From: Sphacelaria rigidula
Taxonomy: Eukaryota > Phaeophyceae > Sphacelariales
Assembly: GCA_964200075.2 (NCBI GenBank)
Contig: CAXNAA020000482.1
Location: forward strand, 1-20,893
Reading direction: 5' to 3'
Length of the DNA: 20,893 nt
Of the stretch, positions 9,659-19,300 are shown one piece after another. How positions within the stretch are numbered: position 1 is the stretch's first letter; each line of letters opens with the position of its first letter. The position numbers and the translations under genes are program-made. The notes under the pieces are model-generated. The model saw only the letters and a list, made by a program, of their open reading frames with translations, had not been told where the DNA came from and did not search any database.

Positions 9659-10198
9659 TTATTGGAACATGAGCTCCAACAAAGTTATGATGTTTGGCCC
9701 CGAAACAGCAGTTTCCCTAACCGGAAACGAAGCATTCTTTATGTTATCTTTTGTCGACCTAGTGCCCTTCGACCGCGTGTGTACTTCTGTCAAGGCTTTC
9801 ACCCACTCTATGCGCTCACGGCGCTCGGTGAAAGTACAGTTTGCTGTTGAGTTTATCACCCCAAAAGCTGGGCAAAATGACACTAGCATGTAGGGTCGGT
9901 GAACGTCGCGAAGGAAGTATCCGCGCGATCGACATGCATTAGGTGGCCGGCATTCCTCCTCGTCGCGTGTGTACACATATGAACCAAATTCGTCGGATGG
10001 TTGATCGGACATCTGGTGGGGCAACCTGCTGCCAGTCACTACGAGTGATGAAGTAACATCAAGCCACGTCACGTCATCTTCCGTCCTGAAGTGTTCACCT
10101 TCCATCCTTAAGTTTGTGAAAGCTTCCATCCCGAAGTTCTTGCGTCCTGCTCCTGAAACAAATTCGGATTTTCCCCGAAGCTTTCTCGTATACATCAC
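9659..10198 (-). other. 179-codon open frame of uncertain status
   Basis: The frame is open for 179 codons on the minus strand with no recognised domain. A run this long is expected by chance with a frequency of a few tenths in a window of this size, so length alone does not make it a gene. Its first part is encoded by the short minisatellite at 10076-10160, giving a repeating pattern (FGMEAFTNLRMEGEHFRTE). Two shorter plus-strand frames overlap its other end. Confidence 0.15.
10076..10160. repeat. Minisatellite of about 22 bp, 3-4 units
   Basis: Successive units start CTTCCGTCCTGAAGT, CTTCCATCCTTAAGT, CTTCCATCCCGAAGT and then a partial CGTCCTGCTCCTGAA. Spacing is about 20-24 bases. Confidence 0.75.
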
Positions 10199-10209
10199 AC
10201 ATCAAGGGT

Positions 10210-10480
10210 ACTCGAAAGCACAACAAAAGAATAAATACGCTCGCTGGCGGACGTGTCGCGTGCAGTCCTTCGAAATCACTTGAGATGCTGTACTGCGGCG
10301 AGGGAGAGTTTACGCAGGAATACGGAACAGTGTCGGGAGATATATTGAGGTGTGTTTCTCGGCGAATGTCTCCATATAATGTACAAATTGATTGTGGAAA
10401 TACTCAAAGATATGCTAGCAAAGTAAACCAGCATGCAAGGGCGTATCTCGTACAGTTCTCGGGTACCCCTTGAGACACTG
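10210..10480 (+). repeat. Two-unit tandem duplication, period about 190 bp
   Basis: The segment 10210-10290 aligns with 10402-10480. Both start ACTC(G/A)AA, share a GT(G/A)TC(G/T)CGT(G/A)CAGT string, and end CTTGAGA..CTG (10279-10290 and 10469-10480, exactly 190 bases apart). A weaker match continues beyond (GATATATTGAGG near 10343 against GGATATTGAAGC near 10531). The unit carries no recognised gene. Confidence 0.55.
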
Positions 10481-10549
10481 AGTCTACAGCAAATAAGAGG
10501 AAAAGTTCCCCTTAATGTGGTGCTTTAGAAGGATATTGAAGCATCTGTA

Positions 10550-12640
10550 AGTACCACCTCCCGCCAAAACCTCACCCATTGTGCGCAATGGCTTTGCGTA
10601 TGATGAAAAGGCGGAAAACATCGACGACACCCAACTCGGTGTCTATAGATTACCATACTCCCATTAGAACTCCACAGGCTACAACTGTCAATACTGTATT
10701 CAGGTGCAGAAGGCGCCCGTTACTAAGAAAAATGAAATAGGGCCCGGGTTCAAAATCCTGGTATCTTTATTTTACCCGCTGCCGGCGATTTCCCTGTGTG
10801 CCTGTTTCATATTTGGGCGAAGTTTCCAAGAGCTACAATATCCTCTGTTCCTGTTCTTACTGGCGGACAACGCTCAGAGGAGTATGCGCATTGCAACAGG
10901 GTGGCCGGGGTCTTCAAGCTCGCACGGTATCTTGTAGCGCCAGTACACGATGCCCCGCACGCTATACCCAGCGGATGCTACCCGTGGAAGTTGAGGTGCT
11001 TGAGGGGTGCACACGCTTCGCTGATCATGTCGTTCTGCACATATGTAACAAGTACTATATGTCATATGTTTGTCTCCGTTGCCATCAACAATCTAGTCAG
11101 GACTCAAGGTCTGATTGCTTGCTGCCATCCTGATTCTTGATAGTGGGCGCCTCCTGTACTACGATGTTATACTGTACGTGATTACACCCACTGTGCTACT
11201 ACACGCCAGCTTGATATTTTGTGCATTTCGTTGGGCACAAGGCGCCAGACACAGTAGAGCTACACCGTCAGTGCGTGCGTAGCGCATGTCGTGGGGAGGA
11301 GCTCAATTGGTGAGGTAGGGTCCATTTCGACGTGTACGACGTTGGTCTGTGTATGGTGAATGACTGCGCCTTCTATGCTCGAGTACCCAGCCCATGCTGT
11401 TGAAGTTCGCAAGGCATAACAGGTCTGACAGTTCGCGTCCTGTATTCCCTCTACACTTGGTGCATCGTTGTTTGTCCGCGCAGGAAATTTGGGGGACGTG
11501 ATTCAACCTTCGAGTTTGGAAAAGCTCTTCGCATACATCGCCCCCGACCAGTGCTTCTGGTACGTGTATAACTTCTTGATTGTGACGCTGCATGCCATTT
11601 CCGACCACTCCGCACCTATGGATCAACATCGAAATACAATACACACGAACTCTGACAGCCGTGTATGTGTATGTGGTCGACGTATGCGAGAAGGTGGCGT
11701 CGTATGAGGACATACTCCCCCAGAAGAGGGATGATGTTGCCGCTGACCATTCCTTGATCGACATTGCATGGAAGATTTCACACCTCAAACCACTCATGAT
11801 TCGTTAAGACTGACTCCTTACTAACATCTAGAGTTTTTTTAATCTCAAAGCGTCTTGACGTACGGATCACACGGGTGGGGAGAATGTACGCGCCCGACAA
11901 ACACAGAACAGAACATGTATCATCTGTTCACTCTAGAATAATCGCCAAAACACTGTCAGACAGTGCATTCGGGTCAAATCAAGCCCCAAAAGGTTATACC
12001 TACGCCGTACCTCACATGCTCATCAAACACTCTCTCTGGCGTTGCTGGACCCAGATCTGAGGATCGAAGTCGAAATCGTTATGGAAATGGATTCAGATTT
12101 TCTTCTATGCTGGCGCCCTTGTAGAAAGCCAGAATTATGCGCAGGGCGGATGCTTCGTTTACACAAATAAAATCGTACGACTCCTCCAAGAGCCCCTTGC
12201 TTTTCCACACGTCCAACAGAACAGAGCAGATTTTGTTTGTTCTAGGTATTTGTTCTAGGACACGTCATATTCTACACAAATCGACTTCATCACAACGTCG
12301 GGTAGTTGTTCTTGACTGGAGCGCTTTGTCACTGTTTTTCTAAACCGAACGCCACATCTGATAACCGTGAAATACGTGCTCTGAATCAACACATATTCGA
12401 CAATGTTTGGGAAGCTGTGCTGAGGTAAACGTACTTTCTGCCGGCGTTTCGAAAGCTGTTCCACCCACATTGTCTTTCTACTCGGCAGCTGGGGATAGAA
12501 CAGGGCTACTGCCGTTGTTCCCATATCTTAACGGCAAGAGCCTACTCAAAGCGACGTACTTGTGCCGAATCTGAGGATTATCTTCTACACGTAAATTTTT
12601 CTTCGCAAGACCCCGTATCGTCTATATCTTGGCGTTATTC
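10550..12640. other. Unassigned stretch
   Basis: Overlapping frames of 60-164 codons occur on both strands, the longest at 11797-11303 minus and a pair at 11468-11807 plus. None carries a domain I recognise and none is longer than chance readily gives. No tRNA or repeat was identified. Confidence 0.4.
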
Positions 12641-12755
12641 ATCCTTCCCTTCCCTTACTTTCCTTCCTCTCCTACCCTTTCTTTCTTGTGCATGTGCGTG
12701 AGTTTTTGTTTTCCGGTTTCGTCTCTCACTCTCTCCCTCTCCCTCTCCCTCTCTG
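12640..12755. repeat. Polypyrimidine tract with CTCCCT microsatellite
   Basis: From 12640 nearly all bases are C or T (CCTTCCC, TTCCTTCC and CTTTCTTTC strings). After a short break, 12722-12755 holds repeated CTCTCC/CTCCCT units. Such tracts can form triplex DNA. Confidence 0.85.
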
Positions 12756-12759
12756 TTCA

Positions 12760-13135
12760 CGTCTACGATTCAAGCTTGAGAAAGGGAGAAACCGCCGCAT
12801 GAACTACCGTCTGCCACACCAAACAGCAATAAATGAAGTGGTTGACAGCTTCACCCCCTCCTCCCCCCTCCACTCTCCTGTCCTTGCCTCATCGAGACGC
12901 TGCATGAATCTCTTGGGACGAAAACCTCAAGTTAATTCATCCCGTGGTAACCCTTGAGCAACCGCGACCAGACAACGACCAATTTGGCTTCAATGGCCAA
13001 TCAATTGGACCTGTTCGAGGGTGGTCGTTAGCAGACATAGTCAGCGAGTCAGCGTCATCATGATCAGCGTGACATGCGATGTGTATGTGCGGGTCCCGGC
13101 AGAAGGTTCTACCAACGTAACGTATTAACAATACC
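12760..13135. other. Unassigned stretch
   Basis: Short frames only (89 codons plus, 80 codons minus). Nothing was recognised. Confidence 0.4.
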
Positions 13136-13137
13136 GT

Positions 13138-13212
13138 GCAATACAGCGCAGCACAGCACAGTGAAGTACACTTCAACACAGTTCATCCCAGTACAGCACG
13201 GTATAGTACAAG
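13138..13212. repeat. Degenerate CAGTA/CAGCA pentanucleotide repeat
   Basis: The stretch consists largely of ACAGC, ACAGT, AGTAC and related five-base words in tandem (for example GCGCAGCACAGCACAGT), with interruptions. Confidence 0.75.
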
Positions 13213-13215
13213 TAC

Positions 13216-13565
13216 ACCACTTCCGTCACCTCCCTGACAGCCAGATAGAAGTGACCCGCGGTATGATGCGAGTGCAACAGCGGCGTGTGTTTGTGACACT
13301 CACCTCACTGCAAAGACATTGTCCGTGACCACATTATACCTATCGCTACTGTCTATCATGTGCTGGTCGCACAAGCCAGATGGCCTGGGTAGCCAGCCGA
13401 AGTACGCTTCTCATTGATGACAATGCGTAGTAATAAACGAATCTGCCGCTTATTTGCCGCAAGTACTGTAACAGCGGTTGCTCCAAGGAAGGTCACTGGC
13501 AACCGTAAACATAGGTGGCCGTCGCGCCACCTGCTGAGCCCGCTGCCACCGCCAGCTGCTCGGGG
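13216..13565. other. Unassigned stretch left of the repeat cluster
   Basis: No frame with recognisable similarity. The right part (13505-13567) is C+G-rich with CTGCCACCGCCAGCTGC. Confidence 0.4.
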
Positions 13566-13567
13566 TT

Positions 13568-13593
13568 GGGGGGGGGGCTATCGTAGAAAGTGT
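13568..13593 (+). repeat. Solo copy of the small-element terminal repeat
   Basis: A run of 10 G (13568-13577) followed by CTATCGTAGAAAGTGT. This matches the terminal repeats at 14632-14654, 15082-15108 and, inverted, 14843-14865. The sequence to its left does not clearly align with the body of the two larger copies, so it may be the remains of a third copy or only its end. Confidence 0.65.
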
Positions 13594-13599
13594 TTCCTA

Positions 13600-13875
13600 T
13601 TTTTTCGCACATTTTTCCCGCCCAAGATTCGTACGGCAAGCACCGAACGTGTATTTTTTCCCCCTACAGTTCATACGGCATGAGTCATAAGTACATTTTC
13701 CCACCTGGTCGGTATGGATCAAGTGTAGGTCTTTCCCACCTGTCTTTGATTCGGCATGAATCAACTGTGTATACAGTATTTCACACCCGTGATTCGTGCG
13801 AGGTGAAACAAAGCGCACACGTCTCCCACCAGTGATTCATGTGGCATTACAAAGACGTACATATTTTGCGCCCGT
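13600..13875. repeat. Minisatellite of about 42 bp with a palindromic core, 6 units
   Basis: Six diverged units of 34-46 bases lie in tandem. On the minus strand each runs TGTAC, then TGATTCATGCC and GTACGAATCA, then GGTGGGAAAA; two neighbouring units near the left end are exactly 42 bases each. The core has dyad symmetry. The clearest is TGATTCGGCATGAATCA at 13747-13763, with perfect 6-base arms. Where units are 42 bases the minus strand reads as a 14-residue repeat (CRMNCRGKKYTFGA), but stops and length changes make coding doubtful. Confidence 0.8.
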
Positions 13876-13879
13876 TGAG

Positions 13880-14379
13880 GACCAATTAGCAACCCCACAC
13901 CAAAGCCCAAGCGGACGTACAGGAATGTGCGGTTGTTCGGAATCTCTTTATCGCGCGGATTGCGAGCCAATCACACCGACAGACGTCATACCGACGGAGC
14001 TGGAGCGATCAACAAAAAGCGTCATCACATGAAAGGGTGCGCCGAGAACAGCGTCGAAAACGTTGATGCAAGTGCGTCTGGCCGTAATCAACACTAGTGT
14101 ACGGTTATTTGGACTAGGGTTGCTATTCAAGTGCACCGTTTAGGTAAACTAATTTACTTTAGTACGGCAGACAACTGCAAAATTCCTGGACTCTACTGGG
14201 ACCTCGTCGGAGCATCTCGATGAGGGTCAGTCAAAGCGCGGAGAGCCAGACACACCAGCCCGAGGAAGGGCTACGCAAACATGCGAAAACCGACTGACAG
14301 CAGTATTTACGTCTAAATAGTACACCCCCCCCCCCCAAACTAGTGCTCCATTTCGAAAGGGATGCGTGATCAATGATCA
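13880..14379. other. Unassigned stretch between repeats
   Basis: Short frames only. A run of 12 C is at 14325-14336. No gene was recognised. Confidence 0.4.
14325..14336. repeat. Poly-C tract, 12 C
   Basis: An uninterrupted C run just outside the left, decayed end of the first small-element copy. Confidence 0.9.
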
Positions 14380-14654
14380 AATGACAAAGGCAAGCAACAA
14401 ATGATTACGCCCCCACCCCCTCCCCTGAAAAAAACAACCCCAAATTATCACGAAGAAAATGGTCACACATCGCTCAATGTTTGGACTCAGGCTGGATGAA
14501 GCGTCTCATATGGGCGACATTGGCGAGAACGAAAGCAAGCGTGGGAATTCCCAGCTGTTCGTTGTGCTCGGCTTTTTTCATTTCGATTTACGTCAAGATT
14601 TTGCCTCCCCAAACCAGGCACGTTTCGGGGAGGGGGGTTATCGTAGAAAGTGTC
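14380..14654 (+). mobile_element. Small terminal-inverted-repeat element, copy 1 (left end decayed)
   Basis: The body 14467-14654 matches the reverse complement of 14843-15043 almost throughout, including the exact string AAGCGTGGGAATTCCCAGCTG. It ends in the terminal repeat GGGGGGTTATCGTAGAAAGTGTC. To the left, 14425-14467 matches the right part of copy 2 (CAACCCCAAATTATCACGAA against CAGCCCCAAATTGTCCCGAA). The left terminal repeat is no longer clear. A 12-base in-frame gap and scattered substitutions separate the copies. It resembles a MITE: short, with terminal inverted repeats and no transposase. Confidence 0.7.
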
Positions 14655-14842
14655 AGGTGAAGATATACGCTCGAACTAATTTCGCGTAAATCACGGGCCT
14701 AATTGTAACTCTTGTACGGATCGCGTAGTTGATTCGTGAAAGAGTGTGAAATATGATTAATTTTGTTTTTCGTCTTATGCTTGGAAACTTTGTCGAGAAA
14801 ATGCATTATTGAATATCGTACCGGGGTACGTGGTGGGGAAAC
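14655..14842. other. Spacer between the two small-element copies
   Basis: This 188-base spacer would form the loop if the inverted pair were transcribed as one RNA. It carries no recognised feature. Confidence 0.5.
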
Positions 14843-15108
14843 GACATTGTCTACGACAGCCCCCCGCAAAAAATGGCTGTCTTGGGGGGGAGGCAAAATT
14901 TACACGTAAATCGGAATGGCAAAAAGCCGAGCACAACGAGCAGCTGGGAATTCCCACGCTTGGTTTTGTTTTTGGGTTCGTTTTCGCCAATGTGGCTCAT
15001 ATGAGGCGCTTCATTCAGCCTGAACCCAAACATCAGGCGCTGTATGACAATTGCTTTCGGGACAATTTGGGGCTGGTTTGCGGGGGGTGAGCTGTCGTAG
15101 AAAGTGTC
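14843..15108 (-). mobile_element. Small terminal-inverted-repeat element, copy 2 (both ends present)
   Basis: The left end reads GACATTGTCTACGACAGC followed by CCCCCCGCAAA. The right end, read inwards on the other strand, is GACACTTTCTACGACAGC, then TCA, then CCCCCCGCAAA. The two ends thus form an inverted repeat of about 29 bases with two mismatches and one 3-base indel. The element is about 266 bases and has no room for a transposase. No target-site duplication is clear. A plus-strand frame 14809-15090 spans almost the whole element and shares HNEQLGIPTL, ANVAHMRRFIQPE and RDNLGL with the corresponding frame of copy 1. I do not recognise this peptide. Confidence 0.75.
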
Positions 15109-15796
15109 AAAGATGGCGCAGAAGATGTCAATTTAAATGAAATCAGAGGAAACAGTAGCGCAGTGATGTGGAAAATGAGCGCTTACGGCAGCTGTGTCAT
15201 CGCCCTCTTCGTGTATTCGGCGTCGATGGACGCGTCATCGTGCAAAAGGTACGCACACTCGCACAAGGAGCGATACGATTTTTTCGGCACGGACCCCGCA
15301 CGAGTCGTTCCGCTCAATTCCGACAGTGCGCCCAATGTGAGTCACGACAACGCACCCTGATATCCTGGATTGTTTCATTGAGGGACGTGTTGTACTTGAT
15401 TGGTACGCTTGGTAGTATTGACCGACTGAACTATGCTTTTAAAGCATGGCGTATATCGTAGAATAGATGCAATCTGATTAAGTATCCTCGAGGGCGTAGG
15501 GGTGTCGCGCGTGTTCGTTGAGTGTTTGGCTCACTCTAAAATCAATAATAGATCGCTCTGCTTCGCATCACACTTTCAATGTTCCTATCCTTTCTCACAT
15601 TGAAATGGAATGGAAAAGGGACAGAAGAGACAGACGCCCTCAATGAAGAAAAGCAAGAACTGCATACAAGCAGAAGAAAGGACGGAAAGAAAGTAAGGGC
15701 CATAGATTGACGATGGCAATTCTTTCGCGCATCGCACCACGCAAATTCCAGACATTTTCGTTCTAGTCCGAGTGACGTCCTCCCACGTGCGCAAGG
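15109..15796. other. Unassigned stretch
   Basis: Plus-strand frames of 65 and 97 codons overlap at 15163-15461; neither carries a known motif. A purine-rich patch lies at about 15600-15705. Confidence 0.4.
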
Positions 15797-16309
15797 GTGC
15801 GCAGGAAGGCGGAGCTGAGACCGGAGTCGTCGCTCGGCAAGTTCCCGCTAGGTTCTTTCGATCTATCGCTGGCCACTACTTGTAGATCCGTCTTGACGTA
15901 TACGTGCAACACGTGCCTCCCGGAATGCCAGTGGGCATCGAACGAGGCAAACGCGCTAGTGCCACCCCCAGTAGTGCAATCGTACTTGAGCCATTTCTAC
16001 TGCAAACGGAACTGCGTGACGTGGTGGGCGCCCACCCAGATGAGTTACACAACCGAGATCAAGGAGTACTCTACGCCTAAAGAGAGAGTCTCGGACGCGT
16101 CGGGGGGAACGCCAACGACTGCGTCGACGGCATGTGCATGTAGTACTGCGCGTGTACATGTCGTGGTCTGTTCGCAATATGATGCTTCGTCACTATTGGG
16201 GGTGGTGGGTGAATTCAAAAATGTGTTCGTTTTTAGACTGGCGGGTCTGCTCAAACGTAGTATGGAACTGGTTCTATGGTACAGGCAGGTATTCGCCGGC
16301 CGGAAATGA
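15797..16309 (+). other. 170-codon open frame of uncertain status
   Basis: Open for 170 codons from an ATG; about half a frame of this size is expected by chance in the window. It includes a Cys-containing segment (TYTCNTC) and a WWAPTQM string but no domain I recognise. An overlapping frame 16134-16400 continues past its stop, so a frameshifted older gene is possible but unproven. Confidence 0.15.
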
Positions 16310-16600
16310 ACTATATTTCAAGTACATTTATACACGCGAAAAGTATATCCACCTATATAGCTGGATCCTTATTTCCACTGTGACCTTTTATCATGACTGA
16401 TCCCGCGTTGTTTTTTTCTAATTCGGGAGCCCACATTTTTCTAATCAGCTGCCCATTACGGATATTTTCAAACAAAATGGGTTCGGGTTACAAGCAAAAC
16501 CAGAGCCAAGTTTTTGAATTTGAGAGCGCCACCTCTACAAACCCGCTCAGCGGGCGGGTGAACAGCACGCACATAGTTCACATGAACACAGCTACACGTA
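16310..16600. other. Unassigned stretch, possible 3' part of relic 2
   Basis: On the minus strand this would follow the integrase C-terminus. No LTR, polypurine tract or chromodomain was recognised. A plus-strand 117-codon frame (16393-16746) overlaps it without similarity to anything I know. Confidence 0.35.
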
Positions 16601-16825
16601 GAGAAGGTCAGAAGATTTCGAGCTTACAAACTGAGCCACCGGGGCGACCGGCATACAGCAGAGTCAAACACAAAGAGGACCGACGGAGTATCGAAGTCCA
16701 GCCAGCACGAGTCAATGTTGAGCACGACGGAAAACACCCACTTTGATCCTTCATCATCCGGTGGTGCCGTGGATGAGATTTTTTTTCTCGAGATGATGGG
16801 CACAAAACATACTGTACGATATAGA

Positions 16826-17833
16826 CTATACGGTAAAACGGTAGTCTGGGCAGCAAGATTTCAGTTTCCATGGTCCCGTCCATAAGCTTTGTTGGCGCAT
16901 CCTCCCCATGATTGAAGCATAAGCTTCCTTCACCAACATCCAATCCACCATGCGAGCGTGTAGTCCCGTGGATCGTCGTTCCACTTCAGCGTTCCAGGCG
17001 ACTCGTGCGGCACCCTTCTGCTTCTGTCTACGAGTCACCAGCTCCTCCATATCCTTTGGATTCTGCGTTTGCTGCTCTACCAGGTTGTCAAGTGGCATCG
17101 TCTCATCTTCAGGTTAGATCGCATCCGGCTGTGTGAGGGATTCGCGCCCAAAGACCATCTCAAACGGCGTAGGGATAGTTGGCATCGAGGTATCAGGCAC
17201 CGCGCAGTGTATCCAGAGCGCGGGATCCACGTGCTCAAAAACATTCCTTGACTGTGATTATGATCCTCGGGTCTGTGGTTCCATGACATCTTCATCCATC
17301 AGCACTCGAAACAACCTCCACTTCTCCACTCGCATCAATGCGCAGGGAGTGACGTACCCCGAACGTGAGGATTATTTTTCGCAGGAACCTCGCGACTGGT
17401 CCGACTCTCGTGCTGGGTTGCGGGAAAGCAAAGGGGAACTTTGTGGCCTTGTCATCACCACTAGAGATCGATTCCCGCGAACGGACATTTGTTTCATAGG
17501 CCTACCAGTAGGTTCCGAGCGGACAACTGGATTGGAAGAGCGGGTGACAATCGCGCTGTCACCCGTATCTCGGCCGGTGGAACATTCAGGCCAGAGACCG
17601 GCAATGACATTCAGTCCCCCCTCCCCACTCCGAGCTATCAGATCCACCATCATTCCCCCAGCTGGACTTGTCAACACTGCTCGCAGCATCTGAGGGTGGA
17701 CAAAACTCGCCACGATTCCCGCCATGGTGTCTTCAGTCACAGTAGAAGGCATCAAGTGTGCCGACTGCTCGAGGCGCCTGACCTCCATTTCCTTCGGCAG
17801 TGCCCTATCTAGCTTCGGTCCTCGAGTTGTCAC
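16826..17833 (-). pseudogene. Integrase fragment, relic 2
   Basis: Integrase joins the DNA copy to the host chromosome. Minus-strand readings give LVVMTR near the first catalytic Asp region, VARFLRKIILTFGV, then HSLRIDASGE with the second catalytic Asp at 17336-17334 (canonical RSD.G.EF), then TTDPRI (the DHPR.QG region). WIHCAVPDT and TPFEMVFGRES follow, a typical end of the integrase core, then a basic helix region and DWMLVKEAYASIMGR with LWTGPWKL, the C-terminal GPF/Y-like module. Three frames are needed. The frames at 17133-17693 plus and 17489-17812 plus are shadows. Confidence 0.8.
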
Positions 17834-17889
17834 GATATGGAGTTTCCGTTGAGGTATCGTCGGAGAAGGGCGTGTCTATGACTGATGTC

Positions 17890-18334
17890 GGTCCTGTCTC
17901 TCAGGAAATGATGAGAGAGCATCCGGAACTTGATGTTACCTGCCAGCTCCCCCCCAGAACTCCCTGTCGTGTTCTATTAACGGGAAGGCCTATCGATGAA
18001 GTTCAGGGAGTATGTGTCTTGGCTTCTGGACAGCCATGTCAGGGTGCTGCAATCTGCCACCAAGGTGATTTTCCTACCCCCCACACAGGGTCTGAAATTT
18101 TTCACAGCCCATAACACTGCATCTCGCGCTCCGTCGCCGACTTACACTCATCGGCTCTGAACCATCGATGACTTGCTTCAGCGATGATCCATTCTCTCCA
18201 ATCCGCTTCTGAGTGACGGTTGCCCCAGCAGTGTACTCTGAAGCATCGGAGTGTGGGATAACTCCATCATTTCCGATTCGGTACGCCATGATAGGATAGG
18301 GTATGAGAGCTCCATTCAACCCCGGAGTACCCAC
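17890..18334 (-). pseudogene. RNase H fragment, relic 2
   Basis: The frame from 18334 contains HSDASEYTAGATVTQ with the first catalytic Asp at 18247-18245, then VMGCEKFQTLCGG, matching the AV..CEKFR.YLWG segment with the catalytic Glu. Past a stop, the same frame continues with a HPDMAVQKP segment (the LTWL.K.. region) and then LIEHDREFWGGAG. A change of frame gives VPDALS, the conserved end of the domain where the last catalytic Asp sits. Confidence 0.85.
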
Positions 18335-18510
18335 TGCTGCTGTTGTCCCTATGAGATTGTCATCTTACGTACTCACTTAGATTTAAACTGCTGGTAGCGT
18401 AGCAAATATATAAGTGGCGCCGCTAACGAATAATACCCTTCTACATGTGGTCGTAGTTATCTCCGGACATACCCAAGAACACTCGTGTATCTCGAATAGT
18501 TCGTGGCTTG
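18300..18510 (-). pseudogene. RT-RNase H tether, relic 2
   Basis: The minus strand reads SVLGYVRR, a stop, and then SLAAPLIYLLR. This matches the FLGL..YYRRF......IAAPLT.LL tether that leads into RNase H in Ty3/gypsy pol. It continues towards YPIL, which precedes the RNase H start. Confidence 0.75.
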
Positions 18511-18989
18511 ACTACGTAGCTGAGCTACGGCTTCCATTTGGGATAGTGTCGGGGAACTGTTTTATTTCTCAGTCCGACGTTGCTCCGCGTGTATCGAGTG
18601 AGCCAGACAGTTTTGGATGACAGTGGCAGCGCTTCTTTCCTGACACCTTGACTGCTTATTGGGAATGTTCCCAAATCACAAACGGATTTCCGAAACTGTC
18701 TCATTCACTATAGGTACAGTGAGAGACGACAATGATCCGGAAACAGAAACAGAGTTTGCGAACCTGTCTGCATATGACAAACGCTGATGAATGGTCCAAT
18801 CGATTATACGTCGGCACGATGCAAAGACTGAGCGATCACGCTACATTGAGTACCAACTTCCTGTCAAAAATCCATACCAAAAGTGGATTCGAGTACGCGA
18901 TGTGCAACGCACCCGCCATCACTACGCACGACATACTAGTTCACCCTCCGCTTGAAAGAGATTCTTGTGTAGTAGTGTAGGGCACCTGT
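18511..18989 (-). other. Degraded part of relic 2 between RT box and tether
   Basis: By spacing this is longer than the usual distance between the YxDD box and the tether, so an insertion or diverged sequence is likely. The plus-strand frame 18732-18980 (82 codons) lies here; I see no motif in it. Confidence 0.35.
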
Positions 18990-19300
18990 ACTAGTGCATA
19001 GCTTCGGGCCATCGCTTGTTTTTGAGCGAAAAGTGGACAAGGAGGCAGCGGTGTGGGAAATGGTGTCCCCGAGGTCGAGCAACCCACGCCAAAATCAAGT
19101 GACCTCCGATCGAAGCCTTAAATACGGTGGACAGAATATCCTCATGGAATAACGTGGTCGTTGTGAACCCTACAATACACGCAAGTACTCGATCATCGCA
19201 CAGTATCATCAACCAAGTATTAATACCTCGACGTGGTCTCAGGCTCCCCATATATTGTACTGAACATCCACCATGGTGGTTGCTTCCGCGGCCCGGCATT
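18990..19300 (-). pseudogene. Reverse transcriptase catalytic fragment, relic 2
   Basis: A VDDTV string, the counterpart of the Y(V/I)DD box, is encoded with VDD at 19213-19205. In another frame the next bases give an IL.TVF segment, and in the first frame GFDRRSLDFGVGCS, which match the H...L..VF.RL...L....KC part after the box. DTISHT/TPFP follows, in the position of the FLGH motif, which is no longer readable. The match is weaker than for relic 1 and rests partly on its place before a clear RNase H. Confidence 0.6.

Noticed and set aside
10740-10765. tRNA T-arm-like string GGGTTCAAAATCC
   Set aside because: One base too long for a T loop, and no acceptor or anticodon stem could be built around it.
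11303-11807. Overlapping frames of 71-164 codons as a gene
   Set aside because: No domain was recognised, and the lengths are within what chance gives for a window of this size.
13597-13818. Cys-containing repeat protein on the minus strand over the minisatellite
   Set aside because: The 14-residue periodicity follows from the 42-base unit; other units are 34-46 bases and change the register, so coding is unlikely.
13600-13875. CRISPR array
   Set aside because: Units are tandem without unique spacers, vary in length and are diverged; the setting is eukaryotic.
14809-15090. Small-element peptide as the tail of an FGGY sugar kinase
   Set aside because: The PEPKH..LYD string recalls the P.P..H..Y end of those kinases, but the spacing to the preceding helix does not fit and the match is too short.
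17133-17693. 186-codon plus-strand frame
   Set aside because: It lies opposite a stretch whose minus strand carries clear integrase motifs, so it is best read as a shadow.
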